Assembly: GCA_036522815.1 (NCBI GenBank)
Contig: DATDFC010000041.1
Span: 7,033 to 71,032, forward strand
Direction: 5' to 3'
DNA length: 64,000 nt
Origin: AG41 sp036522815
GTDB lineage: Bacteria; Gemmatimonadota; Gemmatimonadetes; Gemmatimonadales; GWC2-71-9
Both the position numbers and the translations under genes were made by a program. The notes under the pieces were generated by a model, which did not search any database, was not told the DNA's origin, and was given only the letters and a program-made list of their open reading frames with translations. Positions 25,613-33,128 of the stretch are shown here, piece after piece (position 1 is the first letter of the stretch; each line of letters begins with the position of its first letter).

Positions 25613-26382
25613 ACGAGATCGAGCACAAGGTCGCGCTCGTCACGGGGGGCGGATCGGGCATCGGCCGGGCGATCGCACTGCGGTTCGCCCGCGCGGGCGG
25701 GCGAGTCGCCGTGCTGGACGTGGCCGAGCCCGCGGCGGGGGACGTGGCGCGCGAGATCGCCGCCTGCGGGAGTGAAGGCCTCGCCGTTCCCTGCGACGTG
25801 AGCCGGCAGGCCGACGTGCGGCGCGCCTTTGAGGCAGTCGCCGAGCGGTTCGGCCCGGCGGACATCCTCGTCAACAGCGCCGGGATCGCCCACGTCGGCA
25901 CCGTGGAGCAGACGTCCGAGGATGACCTCGACCGGCTCTATGCCGTGAACGTGAAGGGCGTCTACCACTGCATGCGGGCGGCCGTCCTTCAGATGAAAGG
26001 ACGCGGCGGCGTGATCCTCAACATTGCGTCGGTGGCATCGACCGTGGGGATTCCCGACCGGTTCGCCTATTCGATGACCAAGGGCGCCGTGCTGACCATG
26101 ACGTACTCGGTGGCGCGCGACTATGTGGCGCAGGGGATCCGCTGCAACGCCATCGCGCCGGGGCGGGTCCATACACCGTTCGTGGACGGGTTCCTGGCCA
26201 AGAACTATCCCGGCCGGGAACGGGAGATGTTCGAACAGCTGTCCCGTACGCAGCCGATCGGGCGCATGGGACGACCGGAAGAAATGGCCGAGCTGGCGCT
26301 GTTCCTCTGCTCCGATGCGGCGGCGTTCATCACGGGGAGCAATTACGCCATCGACGGCGGCTTTGTCACCTTGAAGATGTGA
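25609..26382 (+). CDS. SDR-family dehydrogenase, candidate 2-keto-3-deoxy-L-fuconate 4-dehydrogenase or L-fucose dehydrogenase
   Basis: This 257-residue classical short-chain dehydrogenase has a Rossmann motif GGGSGIGRA at about 13-21, an Asp after strand 2 (VLDVAEP) favouring NAD over NADP, NSAGIAH, and the catalytic Ser-Tyr-Lys set (Tyr154, Lys158 in YSMTK). The C-terminus ends NYAIDGGFVTLKM. The non-phosphorylative L-fucose pathway needs two NAD-dependent SDRs (fucose to fuconolactone, and 2-keto-3-deoxy-L-fuconate to the 2,4-diketo acid), and two SDRs are present here; which does which cannot be told. GTGA overlap links it to the lactonase, and the FAH hydrolase begins three bases after its stop. 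Confidence 0.88.
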   Translation: MNEIEHKVALVTGGGSGIGRAIALRFARAGGRVAVLDVAEPAAGDVAREIAACGSEGLAVPCDVSRQADVRRAFEAVAERFGPADILVNSAGIAHVGTVEQTSEDDLDRLYAVNVKGVYHCMRAAVLQMKGRGGVILNIASVASTVGIPDRFAYSMTKGAVLTMTYSVARDYVAQGIRCNAIAPGRVHTPFVDGFLAKNYPGREREMFEQLSRTQPIGRMGRPEEMAELALFLCSDAAAFITGSNYAIDGGFVTLKM

Positions 26383-26385
26383 GCG

Positions 26386-27279
26386 ATGAAACTCATCCGA
26401 TTCGGGTCTCCTGGCGAGGAGCGCCCCGGCCTGATCCTGCCTGACGGGCGGCGCATCGACGCCTCCGGGTTCGGCACGGACTACGACCAGACGTTTTTCG
26501 AATCCGGCGGCCTCGCGCGACTGGCGCGGTGGGGGGCGCGTGAAGGCGCTGCGGCGCCCGCCGTCCCCGACGGCAAGCGGCTGGGACCCCCGCTTTGCCG
26601 GCCCAGCAAGATCGTGTGCGTCGGTCTCAACTATCGAGACCACGCGCGCGAGACGGGTCAGGAGGTGCCCAAGGAGCCGGTCCTGTTCTTCAAGGCCACG
26701 AGCGCCATCTGCGGCCCCAACGACGACGTGGTCATCCCGCGCGGCGCCACCAAGGTGGACTGGGAGGTGGAGCTGGCGGTCGTGATCGGCCGCCGGGCGG
26801 CGTACGTCACGCCGGACGACGCACCGCGGCACGTCGCGGGCTATGTGCTGCACAACGACTATTCCGAGCGGTCGTTCCAGCTGGAGCGGGGCGGGCAATG
26901 GGTCAAGGGCAAGAGCTGCGACACGTTCGCGCCGCTCGGGCCGTTCCTCGCCACCCCCGACGAGCTGCGCGACGTCCACGACCTGCCGCTCTGGCTCAAG
27001 GTCAACGGCGAGACGCGGCAGTCCAGCTCGACCCGCGAGCTCGTGTTCGGCGTCCCCGCGCTCGTCAGTTATATCAGCCAGTTCATGACGCTCCTGCCGG
27101 GGGACATCATCTCCACCGGCACGCCGGCGGGCGTGGGCCTGGGACTGCGCCCGCCGCGCTACCTGGTGGCCGGTGACGAGGTGGAGCTCGGGATCGACGG
27201 GTTGGGCTCATCGCGGCAACGCGTGCGCGCCTTTGAAGCGGGGCTCGGGGTTCGGGGCTCGGGGCTCGGGATGCCGTGA
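26386..27279 (+). CDS. FAH-family hydrolase, probable 2,4-diketo-3-deoxy-L-fuconate hydrolase
   Basis: This 297-residue fumarylacetoacetase-family enzyme has a small N-terminal domain (1-65) followed by the catalytic FAH fold beginning KIVCVGLNYRDHA. Metal ligands are placed at Glu127 and Glu129 (WEVELAVVIG) and Asp158 (HNDYS). The later STGTPAGVGLG and DEVELGIDGLG motifs complete the fold. Relatives in L-fucose and L-rhamnose pathways cleave the 2,4-diketo-3-deoxy sugar acid to pyruvate and L-lactate, which fits the neighbours. Oddity: the last 13 or so residues (GLGVRGSGLGMP) are translated from the left arm of short-word repeat D. Confidence 0.88.
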   Translation: MKLIRFGSPGEERPGLILPDGRRIDASGFGTDYDQTFFESGGLARLARWGAREGAAAPAVPDGKRLGPPLCRPSKIVCVGLNYRDHARETGQEVPKEPVLFFKATSAICGPNDDVVIPRGATKVDWEVELAVVIGRRAAYVTPDDAPRHVAGYVLHNDYSERSFQLERGGQWVKGKSCDTFAPLGPFLATPDELRDVHDLPLWLKVNGETRQSSSTRELVFGVPALVSYISQFMTLLPGDIISTGTPAGVGLGLRPPRYLVAGDEVELGIDGLGSSRQRVRAFEAGLGVRGSGLGMP

Positions 27280-27317
27280 GTGGTCCGAGCCCCGAATCCC
27301 GAGCCCCGACCCCCGAG
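27239..27317. repeat. Short-word repeat family D, copy 2, inverted across a gene junction
   Basis: The left arm (27239-27270) is a run of GGGGCTCG words and the right arm (27284-27317) its complement (GAGCCCCGA words). The 13-base loop between them holds the stop codon of the FAH gene and the GTG start of the next SDR. Both arms are translated: the left as the FAH C-terminus and the right as the first 15 or so residues of the SDR. Confidence 0.75.
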
Positions 27318-28088
27318 ACGAACAGGCGTTTGGCGGGGAAAGCAGTGGTGATCACCGGCGCCGCGAGCGGCATCGGACGGGCGAGCGCGCTGCGCTTCGC
27401 CGGTGCGGGCGCCCGCCTGCTCCTCGTGGACGCGCAGGGCGCCGCGGGCGAGGCCCTGGTGCAGGAGATCGAGCGGTCGGGGGGAACCGCGCGCTTCCTG
27501 TGCGGCGACATGGGCCGGCGCGGCGACAGCGAGCGCATGATCGACGCTTGCGTCGAGCACTACGGCTCCATCGATATCCTGTTCTGCAACGCCGGCGTCA
27601 ATCTGCCCAAGGTCCTGACCCAGACGTCCGACGACGAGATCGACCGGTTGCTGAACGTGAACGTGAAAGGCCCGATGTACGCCGTCCGCCACGCGCTCCC
27701 CATCATGGTGGCGCAGCCCGGCGGCGGCGTGATCTTGTTCACCGCCTCGAAGACCGGGCTCGTGGCGCAAACCGACTCGCCCGTCTACTGCGCGTCCAAG
27801 GGAGCCGTGGTGATGCTCGCCAAAGCGCTGGCGCTCGACTACGCCACGCGCGGGATCCGCGTGAACGCCCTCTGCCCCGGGATCATCGACACGCCGATGC
27901 TGCGCGACTTTGCCGACGCGATGCCCGATCCGGCGGCGGCATGGGCGGCGTACACGGCCGCGCAGCCGCTGGGACGCTTGGGCACTCCCGAGGAGTGCGC
28001 CGACGCCGCGCTTTGGCTGGTTTCTCCGGAAGCCTCGTTCGTCACGGGCGTCGCGCTCCCCGTGGACGGCGGCTTCACCGCGATGTAG
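27276..28088 (+). CDS. SDR-family dehydrogenase, second SDR of the L-fucose pathway
   Basis: This 270-residue short-chain dehydrogenase has a Rossmann motif GAASGIGRA at about 28-36, Asp after strand 2 (LLVDAQG), CNAGVN, and catalytic Tyr171/Lys175 in YCASK; the end is VALPVDGGFTAM. It has a 20-residue N-terminal extension compared with the usual SDR start, and that extension (SGPSPESRAPTPETN) is translated from the right arm of repeat D. GTG 27276 gives a GTGA overlap with the FAH gene. An alternative start just before the Rossmann fold, at TTG (about 27330, RRLAGK), would remove the extension. It is predicted to be the partner of the SDR at 25609 in L-fucose oxidation. Confidence 0.85.
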   Translation: MSGPSPESRAPTPETNRRLAGKAVVITGAASGIGRASALRFAGAGARLLLVDAQGAAGEALVQEIERSGGTARFLCGDMGRRGDSERMIDACVEHYGSIDILFCNAGVNLPKVLTQTSDDEIDRLLNVNVKGPMYAVRHALPIMVAQPGGGVILFTASKTGLVAQTDSPVYCASKGAVVMLAKALALDYATRGIRVNALCPGIIDTPMLRDFADAMPDPAAAWAAYTAAQPLGRLGTPEECADAALWLVSPEASFVTGVALPVDGGFTAM

Positions 28089-28114
28089 CCCCGAGCCCCG
28101 ACCCCCGAGCCCCC
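28086..28114. repeat. Short-word repeat family D, copy 3
   Basis: GAGCCCCGA-type words fill the whole gap between the SDR stop (TAG 28086-28088) and the ATG of the dehydratase at 28115. Only the right-arm orientation is present. It leaves no recognisable Shine-Dalgarno sequence for the next gene. Confidence 0.65.
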
Positions 28115-29413
28115 ATGCCCAGTACCATCACCCGTATCGACGCCCTCGACGTCCGGTTCCCCACCTCGCGGGAGCGGGACGGCTCCGACGCCATGAGCCC
28201 GGACCCGGACTACTCCGCGGCGTACGCCATTCTCCGCACCGATCGGCCCGACGGCCTGACCGGACACGGGCTCACGTTCACCGCCGGGCGGGGCAACGAG
28301 CTGTGCGTCGCCGCGATTCGCTCGCTCGCACCCCTGGTGCAGGGTCTCACGCTCGAGCAGATCAAGGACGACATGGCCGGTTTCTGGCGGCGGCTCACGA
28401 GCGACTCGCAGATGCGCTGGGTGGGACCGGAAAAGGGGGTGCTGCACCTCGCCACGGCGGCCATCGTGAACGCCGTGTGGGACCTCTACGCCAAGATCGA
28501 GCGCAAGCCGCTCTGGAAGCTGCTCGCCGACATGAGTCCCGAGGCGCTGGTGCGCTGCATCGACTTCCGCTACATCACCGACGCGCTCACGCCGGACGAG
28601 GCCCTCGTGCTGCTGCGCCGGCACGCTCCCACGCGGGCAGCGCGAGAAGCGGAAATCCGCGCCACGGGCTACCCCGCATACACCACCTCCGCCGGCTGGC
28701 TTGGCTACCCCGACGACAAGATCCGCCGCTTGTGCCGCGAGGGCGTGGCGCGCGGCTGGTCGCACTTCAAGATCAAGGTCGGACGGGACCTGCAGGACGA
28801 CATGCGGCGCGCCGCCTTGGTGCGCCAGGAGATCGGGCCCGATCGCAAGCTCATGGTGGACGCCAATCAGGTCTGGGACGTGAACCAGGCCATCGCCTGG
28901 ATGCATGAGCTGGCCCGGTTCGATCCCTGGTGGATCGAAGAGCCGACCAGCCCGGACGACGTGCTGGGCCACGCGACGATAGCCAAGGCGGTGGCCCCCA
29001 TCGGCGTCGCGACCGGCGAGCAATGCCAGAACCGCGTCGTCTTCAAGCAGCTGATGCAGGTCAAGGCGATTCAGTTCTGTCAGGTCGACAGCTGCCGACT
29101 GGGCGGCGTGAACGAGGTGCTGGCGGTGCTGCTGCTCGCGGCCAAATTCGGGATTCCGGTATGTCCCCATGCGGGCGGTGTCGGGTTGTGCGAGTACGTG
29201 CAGCACCTCGCGATGTTCGACTACATCGCCGTCAGCGCCTCGCTCGAGAATCGCGTGGTGGAATACGTGGACCACTTGCATGAGCACTTTGTCGACCCCG
29301 TGGTGGTGCGCGACGGCCGCTACCTGGCGCCGACGGCGCCGGGGTACAGTATCGAGATGAAGCCGGAGAGCCGGGAGACGTACAGGTATCCTGACGGGGC
29401 GGCGTGGAAATAA
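28115..29413 (+). CDS. fucD: L-fuconate dehydratase, enolase superfamily
   Basis: This 432-residue enolase-superfamily enzyme is of the usual L-fuconate dehydratase length. The N-terminal capping domain (about 1-140) contains the family-typical SDAMSPDPDYSAAYAIL and GHGLTFTAGRGN. In the barrel, Lys219/Lys221 (KIKVG) form the catalytic K-x-K, metal ligands are Asp249 (VDANQVWD), Glu275 (IEEPTSPDD) and Glu302 (TGEQCQNR), and His352 (CPHAGGVGL) is the opposite base. It dehydrates L-fuconate to 2-keto-3-deoxy-L-fuconate. Together with the flanking lactonase, SDRs and FAH hydrolase it completes the Xanthomonas-type L-fucose route to pyruvate and lactate. Confidence 0.95.
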   Translation: MPSTITRIDALDVRFPTSRERDGSDAMSPDPDYSAAYAILRTDRPDGLTGHGLTFTAGRGNELCVAAIRSLAPLVQGLTLEQIKDDMAGFWRRLTSDSQMRWVGPEKGVLHLATAAIVNAVWDLYAKIERKPLWKLLADMSPEALVRCIDFRYITDALTPDEALVLLRRHAPTRAAREAEIRATGYPAYTTSAGWLGYPDDKIRRLCREGVARGWSHFKIKVGRDLQDDMRRAALVRQEIGPDRKLMVDANQVWDVNQAIAWMHELARFDPWWIEEPTSPDDVLGHATIAKAVAPIGVATGEQCQNRVVFKQLMQVKAIQFCQVDSCRLGGVNEVLAVLLLAAKFGIPVCPHAGGVGLCEYVQHLAMFDYIAVSASLENRVVEYVDHLHEHFVDPVVVRDGRYLAPTAPGYSIEMKPESRETYRYPDGAAWK

Positions 29414-29457
29414 GCCCTAAGTACGATGAGGAGATCGATCTCACCGTCCCGGGCCTT

Positions 29458-29535
29458 CCCACGCTGAAGCGTGGGCCCGACACAGCACTGCGCCTGAGGC
29501 GCAGTGGTTCACTGGGCCCACTCTTCTAGAGTGGG
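29458..29535. repeat. Three consecutive perfect hairpins in the GH29 leader
   Basis: Three separate short hairpins lie in a row. CCCACGCT/AGCGTGGG (29458-29475, loop GA), CACTGCGCC/GGCGCAGTG (29486-29506, loop TGA) and CCCACTCT/AGAGTGGG (29517-29535, loop TCT) are each perfect and separated by about ten bases. They sit between the fuconate dehydratase stop and the GH29 ribosome-binding site. No T-run follows, so they may be transcript-stabilising structures, a protein-binding array or a repeat element rather than a terminator. Confidence 0.7.
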
Positions 29536-29554
29536 AATGAACAGAGGAGATGAC

Positions 29555-31003
29555 ATGTCGCTGCGCCGTATCGTCGTCCTCGTGTTGATCCTTTGCTGCG
29601 CCGGCCGTCTCCAACCAGCGCGCGCCCAGGATTTCACCCACGAAACGCCGCCTCAGCGCGACGCCCGCATGAACTGGTGGCGCGACGCGCGCTTCGGGAT
29701 GTTCATCCACTGGGGGGCCTACGCCGTCGCCGCCGGCACGTACAAGGGCGAGCGCATCCCGGGCATCGGCGAATGGATCATGAGCCGGGGACACATCCCC
29801 ATCCCAGACTACGAGGAGTTCGTCCACCGCTTCAACCCCACACGGTTCGATCCCGATGAATGGGTGCGCATCGCCAAGGACGCGGGGATGAAGTACATGG
29901 TCATCACGTCGAAGCATCACGACGGGTTCGCCATCTTCGACTCGAAGGTCTCGCGCTACGACATCGTCGACGCGACGCCGTACAAGCGGGACGCGCTCAA
30001 GGCGCTGGCGCAGGCGGCCCATCGCGCGGGCCTCAAGTTCGGCGTGTATTACTCGATCATGGACTGGCACCACCCCGACGCCCAGGGTCCGAACGCACCC
30101 GAATACAATTCACGCACCTGGAGCAATCCCGCTTTCGGTCGCTACGTCGAGACGTACATGAAGCCGCAGCTCAAGGAGCTGCTCACGCAGTATCCCGAGA
30201 TCGACGTGCTCTGGTTCGATGGCGAATGGATCGCCGACTGGAACGACGACCGCGGACGGGATCTCTACGACTACGTCCGCGCGATCCGCCCGAGCCTCAT
30301 CGTGAACAACCGGGTGGGGCACACGCGCCAGGGACTGAGCGGCCTGAACCAGGCGGGACAGATCGGGCTGGGCGACTTCGGGACCCCCGAGCAACAGGTG
30401 CCCCCCGAAGGGCTTCCCGGTGTCGACTGGGAAACCTGCATGACGATGAACGACACCTGGGGCTACAAGTCGTACGACGACGACTGGAAGGACACGCGCA
30501 CCCTGCTCCGCACGCTGATCGACGTGGCCTCGAAAGGCGGCAACTTCCTGTTGAACGTGGGGCCGACGGCGCAAGGCCTGCTCCCGGAGCCCATCGTCTC
30601 GCGCCTGCACGAGATGGGCGACTGGATGAAAGCCAACGGCGAGGCGATTTACGGCACGACCGCGAGTGCTTACGGCCTGCCCCCGTGGGGGCGCTACACG
30701 GCCAAACCGGGCAAGCTGTACGCCCACGTGTTCGACTGGCCCAAGGACGGGAAACTGTTGCTCGCGGGCGTCCGCGAACCGCCGAGCTCCGCCACTCTGC
30801 TCGCGGACGGAAAGCCGCTGGCGATCGAGCGCGGGGATTCAGGGGTGGTCGTGCAGTTGCCCCGGGTCCCGCCGAGCACGATCGCGTCGGTGGTCGAACT
30901 GCAGGTTGGGAGAGGTTCTGGAGGTTCTGAAGGTTGTGGAGGTTGTCTCGGCTCAAACCTCCAGAACCTTCACAACGTCCACAACCTCCACAACCTCCGG
31001 TGA
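29555..31003 (+). CDS. GH29 alpha-L-fucosidase, exported
   Basis: This 482-residue protein has a signal peptide (about 1-23, ending ARAQ) followed by a GH29 catalytic barrel. Motifs are WWRDARFGMFIHWGAY, TSKHHDGFAIFDSK and the nucleophile Asp222 in DVLWFDGEW. The acid/base region is near GVDWETCMTMNDTWGY, and GNFLLNVGPTAQGLLP leads to the C-terminal beta domain. It releases alpha-L-fucose from oligosaccharides in the periplasm, supplying the fucose pathway encoded just upstream. ATG 29555 has GAGGA six bases upstream. Oddity: about 30 C-terminal residues (rich in Gly/Ser/Cys, then Asn-Leu-His repeats) are translated from short-word repeat E and are not part of the fold. Confidence 0.94.
   Translation: MSLRRIVVLVLILCCAGRLQPARAQDFTHETPPQRDARMNWWRDARFGMFIHWGAYAVAAGTYKGERIPGIGEWIMSRGHIPIPDYEEFVHRFNPTRFDPDEWVRIAKDAGMKYMVITSKHHDGFAIFDSKVSRYDIVDATPYKRDALKALAQAAHRAGLKFGVYYSIMDWHHPDAQGPNAPEYNSRTWSNPAFGRYVETYMKPQLKELLTQYPEIDVLWFDGEWIADWNDDRGRDLYDYVRAIRPSLIVNNRVGHTRQGLSGLNQAGQIGLGDFGTPEQQVPPEGLPGVDWETCMTMNDTWGYKSYDDDWKDTRTLLRTLIDVASKGGNFLLNVGPTAQGLLPEPIVSRLHEMGDWMKANGEAIYGTTASAYGLPPWGRYTAKPGKLYAHVFDWPKDGKLLLAGVREPPSSATLLADGKPLAIERGDSGVVVQLPRVPPSTIASVVELQVGRGSGGSEGCGGCLGSNLQNLHNVHNLHNLR
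30903..30999. repeat. Short-word repeat family E (GGTTCTGGAGGTTGT), inverted, coding
   Basis: The left half (about 30903-30946) is a run of AGGTTCTGG, AGGTTCTGA, AGGTTGTGG and AGGTTGT words. The right half (about 30956-30999) is a run of complementary AACCTCCAG, AACCTTCAC and AACCTCCAC words. The element spans the 3' end of the GH29 gene and stops exactly at the GTG of the alcohol dehydrogenase, so it is translated as the GH29 tail. Confidence 0.75.
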
Positions 31004-32142
31004 AAGCCGCGCTTCTCTGCGACGTCGGCCGGATCGAGATACGGGACGTCCGGTGCCCTGATCCCGGGCCCCGGGAAATCCTGCTGCGCGTCGCCGCCGT
31101 CGGACTGTGCGGCACCGACTGGCACATCTTCGCGGGGCACGGCAATTACCACCGCGACGAGCGCGGCCGGCCGATTCCGCTGGCGCGCGAGCCGCAGATC
31201 CTGGGGCATGAGATCGCGGGTATCGTAGAAGAAACGGGCGCGGACGTGCAGGACCTGCATCCCGGCGATCGCGTCGTAGTCGATCAAGGACGGAGCTGTG
31301 TGAGCGAAGGGCGCTCGCTGCCGTGTGAATATTGCGCCAGCGGCGACTCGCATCAGTGTGAGCAGTATCAGGAGCACGGCATCACCGGCCTGCCGGGCGG
31401 ACTGGCCGAATACCTGGCCATCCCGGCGGTGAACGCGGTGCGCATCGAGGGGGGGGCGCTCGACGCCGCCACGCCCGCGCTGACAGAGCCGCTGGGGTGC
31501 GTGGTGCACGCGTCGGACGTGCTGCTGCGGACGCCGGCGCGCTACGAACTGCAGGGCGGCAGGGGCGGCAAGGAGCGGTACGTGCTCATCTGCGGGGCGG
31601 GTCCCGCGGGTCTCTTGTGGGTGCAGTACCTGCGCAACGTGCTGGGTTTCGACGGTGTCTTGCTCGTCACCGAGCCGAGCGCCGCCAAGCGCACCCTGGC
31701 CGAGCGGTTCGGGGCGGAGACGATCGACCCGACGGCTGCGGATCTGGTGGACGCCGTGCTGGCCCGCACGTGCGGCCGCCGGGTGGAAGTGCTGGTCGAG
31801 GCCACGGGATCGGGAACGATGCTCGCGTCCATCGCGCCGCTGGTGCGCAAGCAGGCGACGGTGCTGTTGTACGGGCACGGCCATGCGGGAGTGGACGTGA
31901 GCGTGCTGAGCCAGCTCCAGTTCCGCGAGCCCGTGCTGCTCTCGCCGGTCGGGGCATCGGGCGGCCACGAGCCCGACGGCCGGCCCTCCACATACGTGCG
32001 CGCGCTGCGGTTGATCGAGCACGGCCGGGTGGACGTGGCTCCGCTGATCACGCATCGCTACCGCTCGCTCGACCAAGTGCCCGGCGCATTCGCCGGGGAT
32101 TACGCCGCCCCGGACTACATCAAGGGAGTAGTGACTCTGTGA
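31000..32142 (+). CDS. Zinc-dependent alcohol/polyol dehydrogenase, MDR family
   Basis: This 380-residue medium-chain dehydrogenase has catalytic zinc ligands at Cys37 (GLCGTDWH) and His70 with Glu71 (GHEIAG). A structural zinc region CEYCASGDSHQC follows, and the nucleotide-binding fold contains ICGAGPAGLLWVQYL (about 190-204). It resembles threonine dehydrogenase/sorbitol dehydrogenase-like enzymes that oxidise polyols or aldoses. In this cluster it may oxidise L-fucose, lactaldehyde or a related alcohol, but this is inference. GTG 31000 overlaps the GH29 stop (GTGA), and the stop overlaps the next GTG in the same way. No independent Shine-Dalgarno is evident because repeat E fills the upstream region, so coupling is probably needed. 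Confidence 0.85.
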   Translation: MKAALLCDVGRIEIRDVRCPDPGPREILLRVAAVGLCGTDWHIFAGHGNYHRDERGRPIPLAREPQILGHEIAGIVEETGADVQDLHPGDRVVVDQGRSCVSEGRSLPCEYCASGDSHQCEQYQEHGITGLPGGLAEYLAIPAVNAVRIEGGALDAATPALTEPLGCVVHASDVLLRTPARYELQGGRGGKERYVLICGAGPAGLLWVQYLRNVLGFDGVLLVTEPSAAKRTLAERFGAETIDPTAADLVDAVLARTCGRRVEVLVEATGSGTMLASIAPLVRKQATVLLYGHGHAGVDVSVLSQLQFREPVLLSPVGASGGHEPDGRPSTYVRALRLIEHGRVDVAPLITHRYRSLDQVPGAFAGDYAAPDYIKGVVTL

Positions 32143-33128
32143 GAGCCTTCATGTCCACGGTCCTGTGCGCCGCGCTGTTGGCGGGCTGCAGCCGCTCCGG
32201 CTCCGACAAGGAGCTCGCGATCGCCGTCATTCCCAAGGGCACGACGCACGAGTTCTGGAAGAGCATCCATGCCGGCGCGATCCAGGCCGCGCGCGAGCTC
32301 TCGACCCAGGGAACGCCGGTGCGCATCGTGTGGAAGGGACCGTTCCGCGAGGACGACCGCGAGCAGCAGGTGCAGGTCGTGGAGGGGTTTCTCAGCCAGG
32401 GCATCCGCGGGATCGTGTTGGCACCGCTCGACAACCGCGCCCTGGTGCGTCCGGTGGAGGAGGCGCAGCGGGCGGGCGTGTCCACGGTCATCATCGACTC
32501 CGGTCTCGAGTCGGACGTCCCGATCAGCTTTGTGGCGACGGACAACCGCAAGGGCGGGCGCATGGCCGCGGACCGGCTGGGCGAGGTGCTGGGCGGTCGC
32601 GGCAAGGCGCTGCTGCTGCGTTATGCCGAAGGCTCCGCCTCCACGACGGACCGGGAAGCCGGCTTCCTCGAGGAGCTGCGCTCCCGCTACCCGAGGGTCG
32701 AGCTGATTTCGACCGATCAATACGCCGGACCGACGCGCGAGACCGCCAAGCAGGCCTCGGAGAACCTGCTCAACCGCTACGGCGGCGTGCTGCAGGGGAT
32801 CTTCACGCCCAACGAATCGTCCACGATCGGCATGCTGCTCGCGTTGCAGGACATCGGCAAGGCCGGCAAGCTGCGATTCGTGGGGTTCGACGCGAGCGCC
32901 ATCCTCATCGACGCGGTGCGCAACCATCAGCTCGACGGCGTCGTGGTGCAGAACCCCATGCGCATGGGGTACCTGGGGGTGACGGCGATGGTCGACCACC
33001 TGCGCGGCAAGCCGGTCGAGCGCCGCATCGACACCGGCGTCATGCTGGTCACCGCGGCGAACCTCGACTCCGCCGCGACGCAGGAGCTCATCCACCCGCC
33101 GATCGCGCGGTATCTCACGGAGCAATGA
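32139..33128 (+). CDS. Periplasmic sugar-binding lipoprotein of an ABC importer (RbsB-like)
   Basis: This 329-residue protein has a lipobox LLAGC (cysteine near residue 17) followed by a type I periplasmic-binding-protein fold. LAIAVIPKGTTHEFWKSIHAGA opens the first lobe, GIVLAPLDNRALVRPVEEAQRAG is the typical hinge-region pattern, and FVATDNRKGGRMAADRL and FTPNESSTIGMLLAL mark the second lobe. Members bind monosaccharides such as ribose, galactose or xylose; L-fucose is a good guess from the neighbourhood. GTG 32139 gives GTGA coupling; ATG 32151 is an alternative. The ATPase follows with ATGA overlap, while the permease is 7.5 kb upstream. Confidence 0.92.
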   Translation: MRAFMSTVLCAALLAGCSRSGSDKELAIAVIPKGTTHEFWKSIHAGAIQAARELSTQGTPVRIVWKGPFREDDREQQVQVVEGFLSQGIRGIVLAPLDNRALVRPVEEAQRAGVSTVIIDSGLESDVPISFVATDNRKGGRMAADRLGEVLGGRGKALLLRYAEGSASTTDREAGFLEELRSRYPRVELISTDQYAGPTRETAKQASENLLNRYGGVLQGIFTPNESSTIGMLLALQDIGKAGKLRFVGFDASAILIDAVRNHQLDGVVVQNPMRMGYLGVTAMVDHLRGKPVERRIDTGVMLVTAANLDSAATQELIHPPIARYLTEQ

